Origin: an uncultured Akkermansia sp.
GTDB taxonomy: Bacteria > Verrucomicrobiota > Verrucomicrobiia > Verrucomicrobiales > Akkermansiaceae
Direction of reading: 5' to 3'
DNA: 36,562 bases
NCBI GenBank assembly: GCA_947588735.1
Contig: CANQAD010000016.1
Coordinates: 1 to 36,562 of the forward strand
In this document: piece by piece, positions 8,003 to 15,168 of the stretch
Layout: every line of letters starts with the position of its first letter
How positions within the stretch are numbered: position 1 is the stretch's first letter
Made by a program: the position numbers and the translations under genes
Notes under the pieces: generated by a model
The model's input: only the letters and a program-made list of their open reading frames with translations
The model's database searches: none
Told to the model about the DNA's origin: nothing

Positions 8003-10165
8003 TCATGCACCACGCAATTCCTTGATGCGGTCACGCAGCACAGCCGCCACCTCAAAGTCCAGGCGTGATGCAGCTTCGCGCATCTCTTTCTCCAAACGCG
8101 CAATAGCAGCCTGGGGGCTTTCATCTTCTTCGGCTGCGGTAAGGATCTCCTCATCTTCATCCGGCGTGTAAAGACGCAAGGTGCTCTGATCAGCTCGTGC
8201 AACGCTGTGCGGCACAATGCCATGCTCTTTATTGTAAGCGAGCTGGATTTTGCGACGGCGGTCGCTTTCCTCTATGAGCGCACGGATGGAATCTGTGACC
8301 ACATCACAGAAGAGGACGCACTCGCCATGCACGTGGCGGGCGGCGCGACCGGCGGTCTGTACCAGACTGGTCTCGTTGCGCAAGAAACCCTCCTTATCGG
8401 CGTCCAAAATACAGACGAGGGAGACTTCCGGCAAATCCAGCCCCTCACGCAGCAGGTTAATGCCCACGAGAATGTCCACCTTGCCACTGCGCAACTTGCG
8501 CAAAATTTCAACGCGTTCGATTGCATCCACGTCCGCATGAATGTACTCCACACGTAAATCCACTTTTCGCAAGTAATCTGTGAGATCTTCCGCCGTACGT
8601 TTGGTAAGGGTCGTGATCAGTACGCGCTCGTGAGCCTGCACGCGCTCATGACATAGCTCAATCGTCTTGTCGATTTGCCCTTCCAACGGAAAGAGGGTAA
8701 TTTGGGGTTCCGGCAGACCGGTGGGACGAATCAGCTGCTCGACGATAAGTGGTTGTCCGAGACGCGTCGGGTCAAAGTTTTCTACCGGAGCATCAGAAGG
8801 ATGCGGCAGCACGCGCAATTCCGACAAATTGTGGAAGAAAACACCGCGAAAACCCTCCGGTGCATGGGTAATGGCCTGGCTGGCCTTCTCGCTGCGGGCA
8901 TGCGTGTTGCCTCGCTTTGCTTTCAAGATCGGGATAAAACTCTTGTTGCCCGGCACGCAGTTCACATACTCAAAGGGGCCAGGCGTGGCGCTCATGTAAA
9001 TAAGTTGCGCCTGACGATCCATGAACTCATCAAAGCGCAGCGGGCGATTGTCCAGCGCAGATGGCAAACGAAAACCATAATCGATGAGCACCTGCTTGCG
9101 GGAACGATCACCCTCGTACATGCCGCCGATCTGCGGTATCGTCGCGTGCGACTCATCGATGATGGTCAGGTGATCTGCCGGAAAATAGTCCTGAAGGGTG
9201 GAAGGCGCACTGCCGGGAGCACGCCCGGCAAGGTGGCGCGAGTAATTTTCAATCCCCTTGCAGTAGCCGATTTCATTGATAAGCTCGAGATCGTAATCCG
9301 TACGCATTTTAAGGCGCTGCGCCTCGATAAGCTTGTTTTGAGATTCCAGCCAGGCTACACGTTCTGCAAGTTCTGCACGTATGCTCTGCATCGCCGCCTC
9401 CCGTTTTTCCGGGGCGGACACATATTGCTTCACCGGAAAAAAAAGATAGCTCGCCAGTCTCTCGCGTACGCGCCCTGTTCCGGCATCAATGAGCGAAATG
9501 CGCTCAATCTCATCCCCGAACAATTCCACGCGGATGGCTTCCCCATCACTCTGTCCGGGGTAGATGTCCACCACATCTCCGCGCACACGGAAAGTCCCTC
9601 TCCGAAAATCGTAATCGCTGCGCTCGTAAAGCAGTTCTGTGAGACTCACCAGCATCGCATCGCGATTCATCTCCTGCCCTGATGCAAGGGAGAGCGTAAG
9701 GTTACGGTAGTCCTCCGGTGAACCGAGGCCGTAGATACACGACACGCTCGCCACCACAATGACATCCTTTCTCAGCAGCAGCGAGCGCATCGCATTCAGG
9801 CAAAGGCGGTCAATTTCCTCGTTGATGGCGCTGTCCTTTTCAATGTACGTATCGGTGCTGGCAATGTAGGCCTCCGGTTGGTAATAATCGAAATAGGAAA
9901 CGAAGTACTCCACCGCATTGTGCGGGAAAAAGGACTTCAATTCGGAGTAGAGCTGCGCAGCGAGCGTCTTGTTGTGCGAAAGCACCAAGACGGGCCTGTC
10001 CTGGTGTGCAATGATATTGGCCATCGTGAAGGTCTTGCCGCTGCCCGTCACCCCCAGCAAGCATTGGTGACGGTTCCCGGCACGAAGAGATTTAAGGAGC
10101 TTACCAATGGCCTGTTCCTGGTCACCGGAAGGTTTGAATTTCGTTTCTAATTGGAAGATTGACAT
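8003..10165 (-). CDS. uvrB: Excinuclease ABC subunit B
   Basis: This is a 720-residue UvrB, the damage-verification helicase-like subunit of nucleotide excision repair. Visible are the Walker A GVTGSGKT (residues about 38-45), the beta-hairpin region YFDYYQPEAYIASTDTYIEKD, DESH (about 338-341), GINLLREGLDLPE, the motif VI region TAGRAARHVHG, and a C-terminal UVR motif (RLEKEM...LDFEVAAVLRDRIKEL). It is longer than the usual ~670 residues. Most of the excess lies between SATPGPFEYVN and VEQLIRPTG (residues about 403-472), where other UvrBs have only about ten residues. The start is the ATG giving MSIFQLETKF. A TGGAAT -10-like box lies six bases above the ATG, with a poor -35. It is divergent from the small membrane protein gene. 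Confidence 0.95.
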   Translation of the reverse strand: MSIFQLETKFKPSGDQEQAIGKLLKSLRAGNRHQCLLGVTGSGKTFTMANIIAHQDRPVLVLSHNKTLAAQLYSELKSFFPHNAVEYFVSYFDYYQPEAYIASTDTYIEKDSAINEEIDRLCLNAMRSLLLRKDVIVVASVSCIYGLGSPEDYRNLTLSLASGQEMNRDAMLVSLTELLYERSDYDFRRGTFRVRGDVVDIYPGQSDGEAIRVELFGDEIERISLIDAGTGRVRERLASYLFFPVKQYVSAPEKREAAMQSIRAELAERVAWLESQNKLIEAQRLKMRTDYDLELINEIGYCKGIENYSRHLAGRAPGSAPSTLQDYFPADHLTIIDESHATIPQIGGMYEGDRSRKQVLIDYGFRLPSALDNRPLRFDEFMDRQAQLIYMSATPGPFEYVNCVPGNKSFIPILKAKRGNTHARSEKASQAITHAPEGFRGVFFHNLSELRVLPHPSDAPVENFDPTRLGQPLIVEQLIRPTGLPEPQITLFPLEGQIDKTIELCHERVQAHERVLITTLTKRTAEDLTDYLRKVDLRVEYIHADVDAIERVEILRKLRSGKVDILVGINLLREGLDLPEVSLVCILDADKEGFLRNETSLVQTAGRAARHVHGECVLFCDVVTDSIRALIEESDRRRKIQLAYNKEHGIVPHSVARADQSTLRLYTPDEDEEILTAAEEDESPQAAIARLEKEMREAASRLDFEVAAVLRDRIKELRGA

Positions 10166-10180
10166 CAGCTCATTCCATCA

Positions 10181-10209
10181 TTGACAGCGCCAGGAGTTTG
10201 GGGCATAGT
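10181..10209 (+). promoter_or_regulatory. Promoter of the small membrane protein gene
   Basis: TTGACA (10181-10186), exact 17-bp spacer, CATAGT (10204-10209), twelve bases before the ATG at 10222. It overlaps the upstream region of divergent uvrB, so the two genes share a very compact control region. Confidence 0.6.
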
Positions 10210-10221
10210 ACGAACACGGCC

Positions 10222-10584
10222 ATGTACATCCCCACTCAAGAAGTAAGATACAGCAAAGTCGCACGGATTACGCTCTTTCTTTGTGTCATGGCGCCATCGG
10301 CTGTCGTGGCTTGGTTGGGCGGCATCCATGGCCTGCTGGACTGTGCCATTGCTTTTCTCTGGCCGTTAGCGCTGCCCCTCATCTACTTTAATTTTACTCC
10401 CTTGGCGTCTCTCTGCTGCTCGGCGCTGCTGCAAGCGTCAATCTTTTATTGTGTGGTGCGTTCACAACGCCTCACCGCCCGCGGCAAGGCCACCTTCGCT
10501 ATCACTTGGGGAATGCTCTTTGCTCTCATCCTGCGGCTTGCCCTTGCCTACCAAACTTGGCAAAGCCTGATGCCTGTCCCATAA
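10222..10584 (+). CDS. Small hydrophobic membrane protein, unknown
   Basis: This is a 120-residue protein with about four hydrophobic segments (near residues 14-33, 36-58, 60-78 and 91-110) separated by short polar loops. I do not recognise the family. The ATG at 10222 is preferred over earlier in-frame codons because a TTGACA-17-CATAGT promoter lies just upstream of it. There is no operon partner on this strand: the stop is followed by repeat DNA and the convergent winged-helix gene. It is probably an inner-membrane protein with no assignable function. Confidence 0.6.
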   Translation: MYIPTQEVRYSKVARITLFLCVMAPSAVVAWLGGIHGLLDCAIAFLWPLALPLIYFNFTPLASLCCSALLQASIFYCVVRSQRLTARGKATFAITWGMLFALILRLALAYQTWQSLMPVP

Positions 10585-10592
10585 ATAGGACG

Positions 10593-10654
10593 CCGCGCGA
10601 CAGCGCGCATTCTTCCCAAATCGTAATTCGTAATTCGTAATTCGTAAATAGGCT
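10593..10654. repeat. Heptad repeat array with shared 31-bp leader segment
   Basis: Positions 10593-10623 repeat 6811-6841 exactly. They run into a clean TCGTAAT heptad array (10622-10650, four near-perfect units). The same order (GCGCGC, then AATT/ATTC-CCCA, then ATCG heptads) recurs at 23450-23500 and 32690-32730, so this is a dispersed repeat module rather than a gene. Confidence 0.7.
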
Positions 10655-10682
10655 CTTGAAGGGGGCTTCGCCTCCCTTCAAG
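10655..10682. terminator. Hairpin at the 3' end of the first winged-helix gene
   Basis: CTTGAAGGG and CCCTTCAAG form a 9-bp perfect stem around a GC-rich loop containing TTCG. It overlaps the stop codon of the winged-helix gene. No T-run follows on either strand, so it may stabilise or attenuate rather than act as a classical intrinsic terminator. An identical copy sits at 32735-32762. Confidence 0.45.
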
Positions 10683-11016
10683 TGCCCACTCCTGTGTTGA
10701 TTTTCTCAAGGATTTTTTGAGCATTTTGAACAAGCAGGAAGCCCTTTAATGTAGGAAACACCCGGACGCGACGAAAATCGGTTAAATCTTCTGTTGTGTA
10801 CGTCTCAATGAGAGAGAGACGTCGTAGAATGGTGAGGTGGTTATGAACCGGCGTGCGGGATATGTCCATGGCATCGGCTATGTCAGAAATAGTGCATCCG
10901 CGGTTCTTCTCGATATAATCGAGAATGACAAAGAGGGAGAAGGAGACGTGATGGGGGCGCAGTAACTTGTACAGGGCAATCATGGAATTGTCTGAAAGAT
11001 TTTGTTTTGTTTTCAT
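10678..11016 (-). CDS. Winged-helix transcriptional regulator, copy 1
   Basis: This is a 112-residue DNA-binding protein. The helix-turn-helix is clear: CTISDIADAMDISRTPVHNHLTILRRLSLIETY (about residues 44-76), followed by a wing (TTEDLTDFRRVRVFPTLKGF) and a C-terminal helix. It resembles MarR/ArsR-like one-domain regulators; no metal-binding cysteines are seen apart from one Cys at the HTH start. A second gene at 32758-33096 encodes a protein differing by only one residue (Asp to Asn in the HTH). A strong AGGAGG site lies eight bases before the ATG, unlike most genes here. It lies downstream of the glycan operon but is separated from it by a hairpin terminator, so it is transcribed independently. 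Regulation of the adjacent glycosyltransferase genes is a reasonable inference but unproven. Confidence 0.8.
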   Translation of the reverse strand: MKTKQNLSDNSMIALYKLLRPHHVSFSLFVILDYIEKNRGCTISDIADAMDISRTPVHNHLTILRRLSLIETYTTEDLTDFRRVRVFPTLKGFLLVQNAQKILEKINTGVGT

Positions 11017-11207
11017 GGCTTTGTCCTCCTATAGTGCGAGTTTTTAAGAAATCTTTATGCGTTCATACTTCATGCGTATGAATTCCTAAGGCGATGACTG
11101 AAAACCTCCCTACGTCGCAGTCGATAAATGACATCGGTCGTTCCTTATTGATCTGGATCAGCGAAACTATCGTCGATTTAACGCTCTTTATTTTTGGTAT
11201 TATGCAA
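11017..11207 (-). promoter_or_regulatory. Conserved upstream region of winged-helix gene copy 1
   Basis: This 190-bp region is related to that of copy 2 (33097-33235), with similarity fading with distance from the gene. It contains an inverted repeat TTCATAC-7-GTATGAA (minus strand, about 11068-11090), a candidate operator. Copy 2 keeps only the GTATGAA half. A Shine-Dalgarno AGGAGG lies next to the gene. The core promoter is not obvious. Confidence 0.4.
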
Positions 11208-11210
11208 TCC

Positions 11211-11243
11211 AAAAAAGAAAGCATGAAAACTGTTTTTTTCATG
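11211..11243 (-). terminator. Intrinsic terminator of the glycan operon
   Basis: Read leftward, CATGAAAA and TTTTCATG form an 8-bp stem followed by CTTTCTTTTTT. It lies about 70 bp after the stop of the DUF1796 gene and would end the glycan operon before the winged-helix gene. Confidence 0.6.
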
Positions 11244-11312
11244 GAAGTATGAAGCCCGTTCTTCGCGATTTTTGCCTCGCGTCATTCGAATGACTCTTCT
11301 GACGCAGAGCCG

Positions 11313-12098
11313 TTAAATCATCTTATGTTTATCCGTCAACTCAATCTTACTGAGGATGTAACAGACGGAAATCGGCATCATAAGTCCATTTGCGCAATGT
11401 CCTAAAACCTGATCTGTTGCAGGAAAAACGTCATGATGATTGGAGAGATATCTGATAATACCCACATCATGGACAATTCTTTGGAAATGTTCCCCATTGA
11501 AGGCAGAACTATGATCAAACATATACAAGTCAAGTGTTATAGATGGATATTTTGCTCTCAATTCATGCATTACGCGGAGCACTTGCGATGTTTCCAGAGG
11601 CATGTTTCGCCGTTGATCAGCCATATTATTCATATAGACCAGTAATACGCTGTTGCTTGCTTTGATGAAATTAAGAGTACGCATGAATCGGCGAGCGTAC
11701 TTTTCTTTAATTTGCGGGAACTGTTCATCTAAAGAAGATTTCGCACTAAAATCGTGAAGGTAGTAAGTTCTAGTCCGCTCGTTGTAGTAGACTCCCTCAA
11801 CATTGGTGTCTGGATCTCCTGCCTTTTTGCCATTTGTTTTAATAGCCTCATTACACCAATCCATATAAAGATCTTGTTTGTACGAGCTAAAAGGGACAAA
11901 ATCCCTCTTGTTGAAGTAGTTCCCAAAACCCTTATATAAACACTCAATTCTTCCGTAAACGGTTTCCCGGTGTGCTGTTCCACTCCAATCCCATGGTCCA
12001 TCAATAATTTTCAACCCATTATTTGCCAATAAGGCAGTCGTGTGGCAGAAACGACCCAAGGAAATAATAAAATCGTACTTTTTTTTAAAGTCTGGCAT
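11313..12098 (-). CDS. DUF1796-type putative papain-like cysteine peptidase
   Basis: This is a 261-residue cytosolic-looking protein. The N-terminal pattern YDFIISLGRFCHTTALL...GPWDWSGT fits the DUF1796 family (putative papain-like cysteine peptidases), with Cys near residue 17 as the candidate nucleophile. His residues in YYLHDFSA and FDHSSAF are possible partners. Members are common in polysaccharide and glycosyltransferase clusters, but their activity is not established. I use the ATG at 12098 because AAAGGAG lies eight bases upstream; the start overlaps the stop of the preceding GT8 gene as TGATG, so translation is coupled. It is the last gene of the glycan operon. The DUF assignment is from memory of the N-terminal motif. 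Confidence 0.65.
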   Translation of the reverse strand: MPDFKKKYDFIISLGRFCHTTALLANNGLKIIDGPWDWSGTAHRETVYGRIECLYKGFGNYFNKRDFVPFSSYKQDLYMDWCNEAIKTNGKKAGDPDTNVEGVYYNERTRTYYLHDFSAKSSLDEQFPQIKEKYARRFMRTLNFIKASNSVLLVYMNNMADQRRNMPLETSQVLRVMHELRAKYPSITLDLYMFDHSSAFNGEHFQRIVHDVGIIRYLSNHHDVFPATDQVLGHCANGLMMPISVCYILSKIELTDKHKMI

Positions 12099-13234
12099 CA
12101 ATCCATCTCCTTTCTTTTGATTGTCATGAGTGTTAACTTGTTAAATAATCTGTATTTTCTCTTCAGCCGACGATCGCATTCTATTCTGAACAACGGAAGA
12201 AAGCCCAACAACCGGTAGGATATCTTGCAGGCCCTGGCACCTCGCGCTGTAGTAGTGCATGATCCAAGGGAGTCATCCATGGCACTTTGTGCTCCGATGA
12301 CACATGTTCGTGAGCTTTCGTACTTCCTGAAATCTGCCATCTGCTTTTCCAGAAAGTCATTTTCCAGTGATTGGCAAAAAGGTGTTAGGGAAGCAAAAAA
12401 CCACCAATCATTAAACTGATCAGAACAACCCTTATTCTCAAGGTCACTGTACAAATAAACCTGATTCCAAGGTTTATTACCAGCAAAACGACGCACCACA
12501 AGACCATTTTTCAGCCGTAGCAGTTCGTCTGTTTTTCCTCTTCTCAAGCAATCAAGGAAGGCTCGATCCGTGGCGTTGTATACGGCATCCAGTTCTTTGT
12601 AGTTGTTTGCAAACAACTTGTTTAACGGATCCTGAGCCGGGTATTGTGTAATCCCTATGTACGCATCACATAACAACAGGAGCCTTTCGGCGATTCTCTG
12701 CTGTCGCCATTGCCTACAATCCATGACTAGCACCGCAGAGGAGAAGTAGCGATGCTCGGAAGGCAAACGCAGATAAGCAATATGGCTTCGTATCTTTTCT
12801 CCCCATTCCCTATCTTCTAACCAGTACTCATGTACCGCTGCCGTGGAATACCCCTCCATATCAGTTTGGTATAGTTTTATGATGTCATCTAAGGCAATCA
12901 CATCAGTATCCAAGTAGATGATTCGATCGAGCTCTGGCAATAGTTCAGAAGCCAAAGATCTTCCAAATACATGGAAGGGAAGGCTTTGTATCTGCTGCTT
13001 GGTACGAGTGGGAGTTAAAGAAGCTGTCACATCCACAAAAGTGACAGTGTAAGTTGGAAAACTCCGCTGAATCCAAGCAACAACAACCTTCTGTAAACCG
13101 CGAGAAATTGTTGTATGCAGCAAATAAAAATCAACAGGAACAGAGGATGTATATGCAACACTCGCTATTGTTACGCAGGCGTAGCGCAGATTGTTCTCAT
13201 CACAGCACAAACAAACAGGAATTTTATGTATCAT
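12098..13234 (-). CDS. Family 8 glycosyltransferase with altered metal-site motif
   Basis: This is a 378-residue GT-A fold retaining glycosyltransferase of family GT8, which adds sugars such as galactose or glucose to lipopolysaccharide-type or capsular acceptors. It has the N-terminal VCLCCDENNLRYACVTIASV, the metal-binding DTD (residues 109-111 in IIYLDTDVIAL), and FSSAVLVMD. The normal C-terminal HxxGxxKPW, whose His helps bind the metal, appears here as RFAGNKPW: Arg replaces His and one residue is missing. Activity may therefore be changed. An extra ~70 residues after the catalytic core are basic (RLKRKYRLFNK) and could bind membrane. It starts one base after the stop of the upstream GT8 gene, and no Shine-Dalgarno is seen. 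Confidence 0.85.
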   Translation of the reverse strand: MIHKIPVCLCCDENNLRYACVTIASVAYTSSVPVDFYLLHTTISRGLQKVVVAWIQRSFPTYTVTFVDVTASLTPTRTKQQIQSLPFHVFGRSLASELLPELDRIIYLDTDVIALDDIIKLYQTDMEGYSTAAVHEYWLEDREWGEKIRSHIAYLRLPSEHRYFSSAVLVMDCRQWRQQRIAERLLLLCDAYIGITQYPAQDPLNKLFANNYKELDAVYNATDRAFLDCLRRGKTDELLRLKNGLVVRRFAGNKPWNQVYLYSDLENKGCSDQFNDWWFFASLTPFCQSLENDFLEKQMADFRKYESSRTCVIGAQSAMDDSLGSCTTTARGARACKISYRLLGFLPLFRIECDRRLKRKYRLFNKLTLMTIKRKEMD

Positions 13235-13235
13235 A

Positions 13236-14144
13236 TTACCAGAATTTTTTACTTTGAAATTTCATTTTTAGTCCTTCGTGAAAAGGCGTCATAGCGGCAT
13301 AATACCAAAACTGGTCGAAACTTAATGTCTTACAGCGATAATCATTATATATTCTCTCATTGTACAACCACGGTTTCATGGGCCCCTCAAAGTGCCGAAC
13401 GATACAATCCCACTTTTTGTACGGCAACCCTTTAAACTCTTCCGGACATTCTATGAGAGTGGCAATGTTAGAATTGAGCAAATTGTACTCAGTGCCAATG
13501 ACTTTGTAGTTATTATCAAAGTATTTATTAAGAAGATCCTGCTCTACATACTTCAGCTTCTTCTTATACCTTCGATGAATCTCAAATAATTTTTCTGTAA
13601 TATTTTGCTCGCGCCACTTTTCGCAGTCTAATAACAAAACCCCTGCGTTGAAATACTTTTGGAGCATCTCCGTGGAAAGATCCATATAGTTTTGACCTTT
13701 GGCCAAGCAATCATTGATCATGTAGTTGTCTGGTACACCTGCCAGAGCATACCCTTCCATATCTATATCTATCATGTTTTGCAAATCGCCCAAGATAATA
13801 ACATCGGCGTCCAGATTCACAGCTTTCGTAATATGTGGTTGAAGCTGCGGAATAAGAATTCGTGCATAAGTAGTATTGCTCCAGTAGGGAGCCGCCTTGA
13901 AAGAGGAAGCCGTACGAAATGAGGCGAACGCGACCTGCATATCCACGTCCATGAATTCTACATCAAAATTTTCAAATTTCTTTTTCATGGATTCAATTTG
14001 CCGTCTCGTGAAGGAATTCACAGGATCTCCGATGATATAAAAGCGCAAAAATGAGTTCGTATTACTGCACGCACTCGCTATAAGAACTGCGATATATGGC
14101 GCGTAGCTCTCATCCCCTGATACAAATATAGGTATTTCTTTCAT
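13236..14144 (-). CDS. Family 8 glycosyltransferase
   Basis: This is a 302-residue GT8 enzyme. Seen are IPIFVSGDESYAPYIAVLIASA at the N-terminus, the metal-binding DAD (residues 112-114 in AVNLDADVIILGD), FNAGVLLLDCEKWRE, and a complete HFEGPMKPW near the C-terminus. It is the intact partner of the next gene, which has lost the His of that motif. GGAGA lies ten bases before the ATG. It follows the epimerase by 7 bp and precedes the second GT8 by 1 bp, so these genes are translated from one mRNA. It likely transfers a hexose or hexuronic acid to a surface glycan; donor and acceptor are unknown. Confidence 0.9.
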   Translation of the reverse strand: MKEIPIFVSGDESYAPYIAVLIASACSNTNSFLRFYIIGDPVNSFTRRQIESMKKKFENFDVEFMDVDMQVAFASFRTASSFKAAPYWSNTTYARILIPQLQPHITKAVNLDADVIILGDLQNMIDIDMEGYALAGVPDNYMINDCLAKGQNYMDLSTEMLQKYFNAGVLLLDCEKWREQNITEKLFEIHRRYKKKLKYVEQDLLNKYFDNNYKVIGTEYNLLNSNIATLIECPEEFKGLPYKKWDCIVRHFEGPMKPWLYNERIYNDYRCKTLSFDQFWYYAAMTPFHEGLKMKFQSKKFW

Positions 14145-14151
14145 AGTAAGC

Positions 14152-15147
14152 TTATCTCCAAAAGGAATATAACTGGCGAGTCATTTCATAATCTATGCTT
14201 TTAACGGGGCGATCTGGCTGAGTAAGGGCCCATTCAAACATCCTGTTGACTGTATGTTCGAGGTTAGTGGCATCTTTGAAATTAAGTAGTTTCTTAGCCT
14301 TATCATGGTTGCAGAATGCAAATTTTGCTTCATGCCGCGGTTCTAAGAATTGAAGATCTGGATTAAATCCGAAATTATGGGCGCAATCTCGTACCAAGTG
14401 TGCGGTCTCCAAGATTGTTCGTTCTTTGTCGGCACCAAGATTAAAAATCTCGCCGCTGTAATCGTACATTACCTTCTCAAAAGGCTCGTAGTAGAAATCA
14501 ACATCTGAGAATGCACGGGTCTGCTGCCCATCACCGAATATTGTCAGGGGTTCATTATGGATTGCCTTACGTATCCAAATACCTATGACATTCCTGTATC
14601 GATCCCACAAGTTTTGATAGATACCTACAATGTTATGCGGGCGGATAATAGTATATGAAAGACCGAACTGCTCGTGCGCAAGTTTCAAATCCATCTCTAC
14701 AGCATACTTGGCAACGCCATATGGATCTAAAGGTTTCGGCTGCATATCCTCCGTAAATGGTGGTATGTTTTCTCGACCATAGGTTGCCATGGATGACGTG
14801 AAGATAAATTTTTTCACATCGTAGTTGAGAGAGGAGGTGATCAAATTAGCCGAACAAATTAAGTTATTTGTATAGTTGTACTTGCGAATAAACGGGCTCA
14901 ATCCTTCTGCAGCGTACGCGGCAAAGTGGTAAACGTAGTCGGGTCTCTGCTCTCGAAAAAATTGATCTACAGCCTCAAGGTCTGCCAAGTTGATGTTGAG
15001 ACATTGGACTCCTTCCGCCAAATTTTCCCTGTACCCTCCGGAAAAATCATCTATACCAATGACTTCATATCCACGTTTCAACAGATGCCTTGAGAAATTG
15101 CTGCCAAGCAGCCCAGCTATACCAGTGATTAATACTTTGGATTTCAT
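14152..15147 (-). CDS. NAD-dependent nucleotide-sugar epimerase/dehydratase
   Basis: This is a 331-residue extended short-chain dehydrogenase. The N-terminal VLITGIAGLLGSN binds NAD, the catalytic pair is in DPYGVAKYAVE (YxxxK) with SSMATYG supplying Ser/Thr, and IRPHNIVG and TRAFSDVDF are typical of UDP-glucose/UDP-glucuronate 4-epimerases. Next to UDP-glucose dehydrogenase it probably acts on UDP-glucuronic acid or UDP-glucose, but the exact product cannot be told. I choose ATG 15147 (MKSKVLITG); the frame opens three codons earlier only with TTG. It lies 21 bp after the dehydrogenase stop. Confidence 0.85.
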   Translation of the reverse strand: MKSKVLITGIAGLLGSNFSRHLLKRGYEVIGIDDFSGGYRENLAEGVQCLNINLADLEAVDQFFREQRPDYVYHFAAYAAEGLSPFIRKYNYTNNLICSANLITSSLNYDVKKFIFTSSMATYGRENIPPFTEDMQPKPLDPYGVAKYAVEMDLKLAHEQFGLSYTIIRPHNIVGIYQNLWDRYRNVIGIWIRKAIHNEPLTIFGDGQQTRAFSDVDFYYEPFEKVMYDYSGEIFNLGADKERTILETAHLVRDCAHNFGFNPDLQFLEPRHEAKFAFCNHDKAKKLLNFKDATNLEHTVNRMFEWALTQPDRPVKSIDYEMTRQLYSFWR

Positions 15148-15168
15148 AGATGTCAAGTAATAAGGTAG

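Noticed and set aside
8675-9682. 335-codon plus-strand frame inside uvrB
   Set aside because: Antisense shadow of uvrB with no family resemblance.
11281-11294. 14-bp palindrome GTCATTCGAATGAC after the DUF1796 gene as an operator
   Set aside because: Single occurrence; a better explained hairpin terminator lies just beyond, so no regulator site is claimed.
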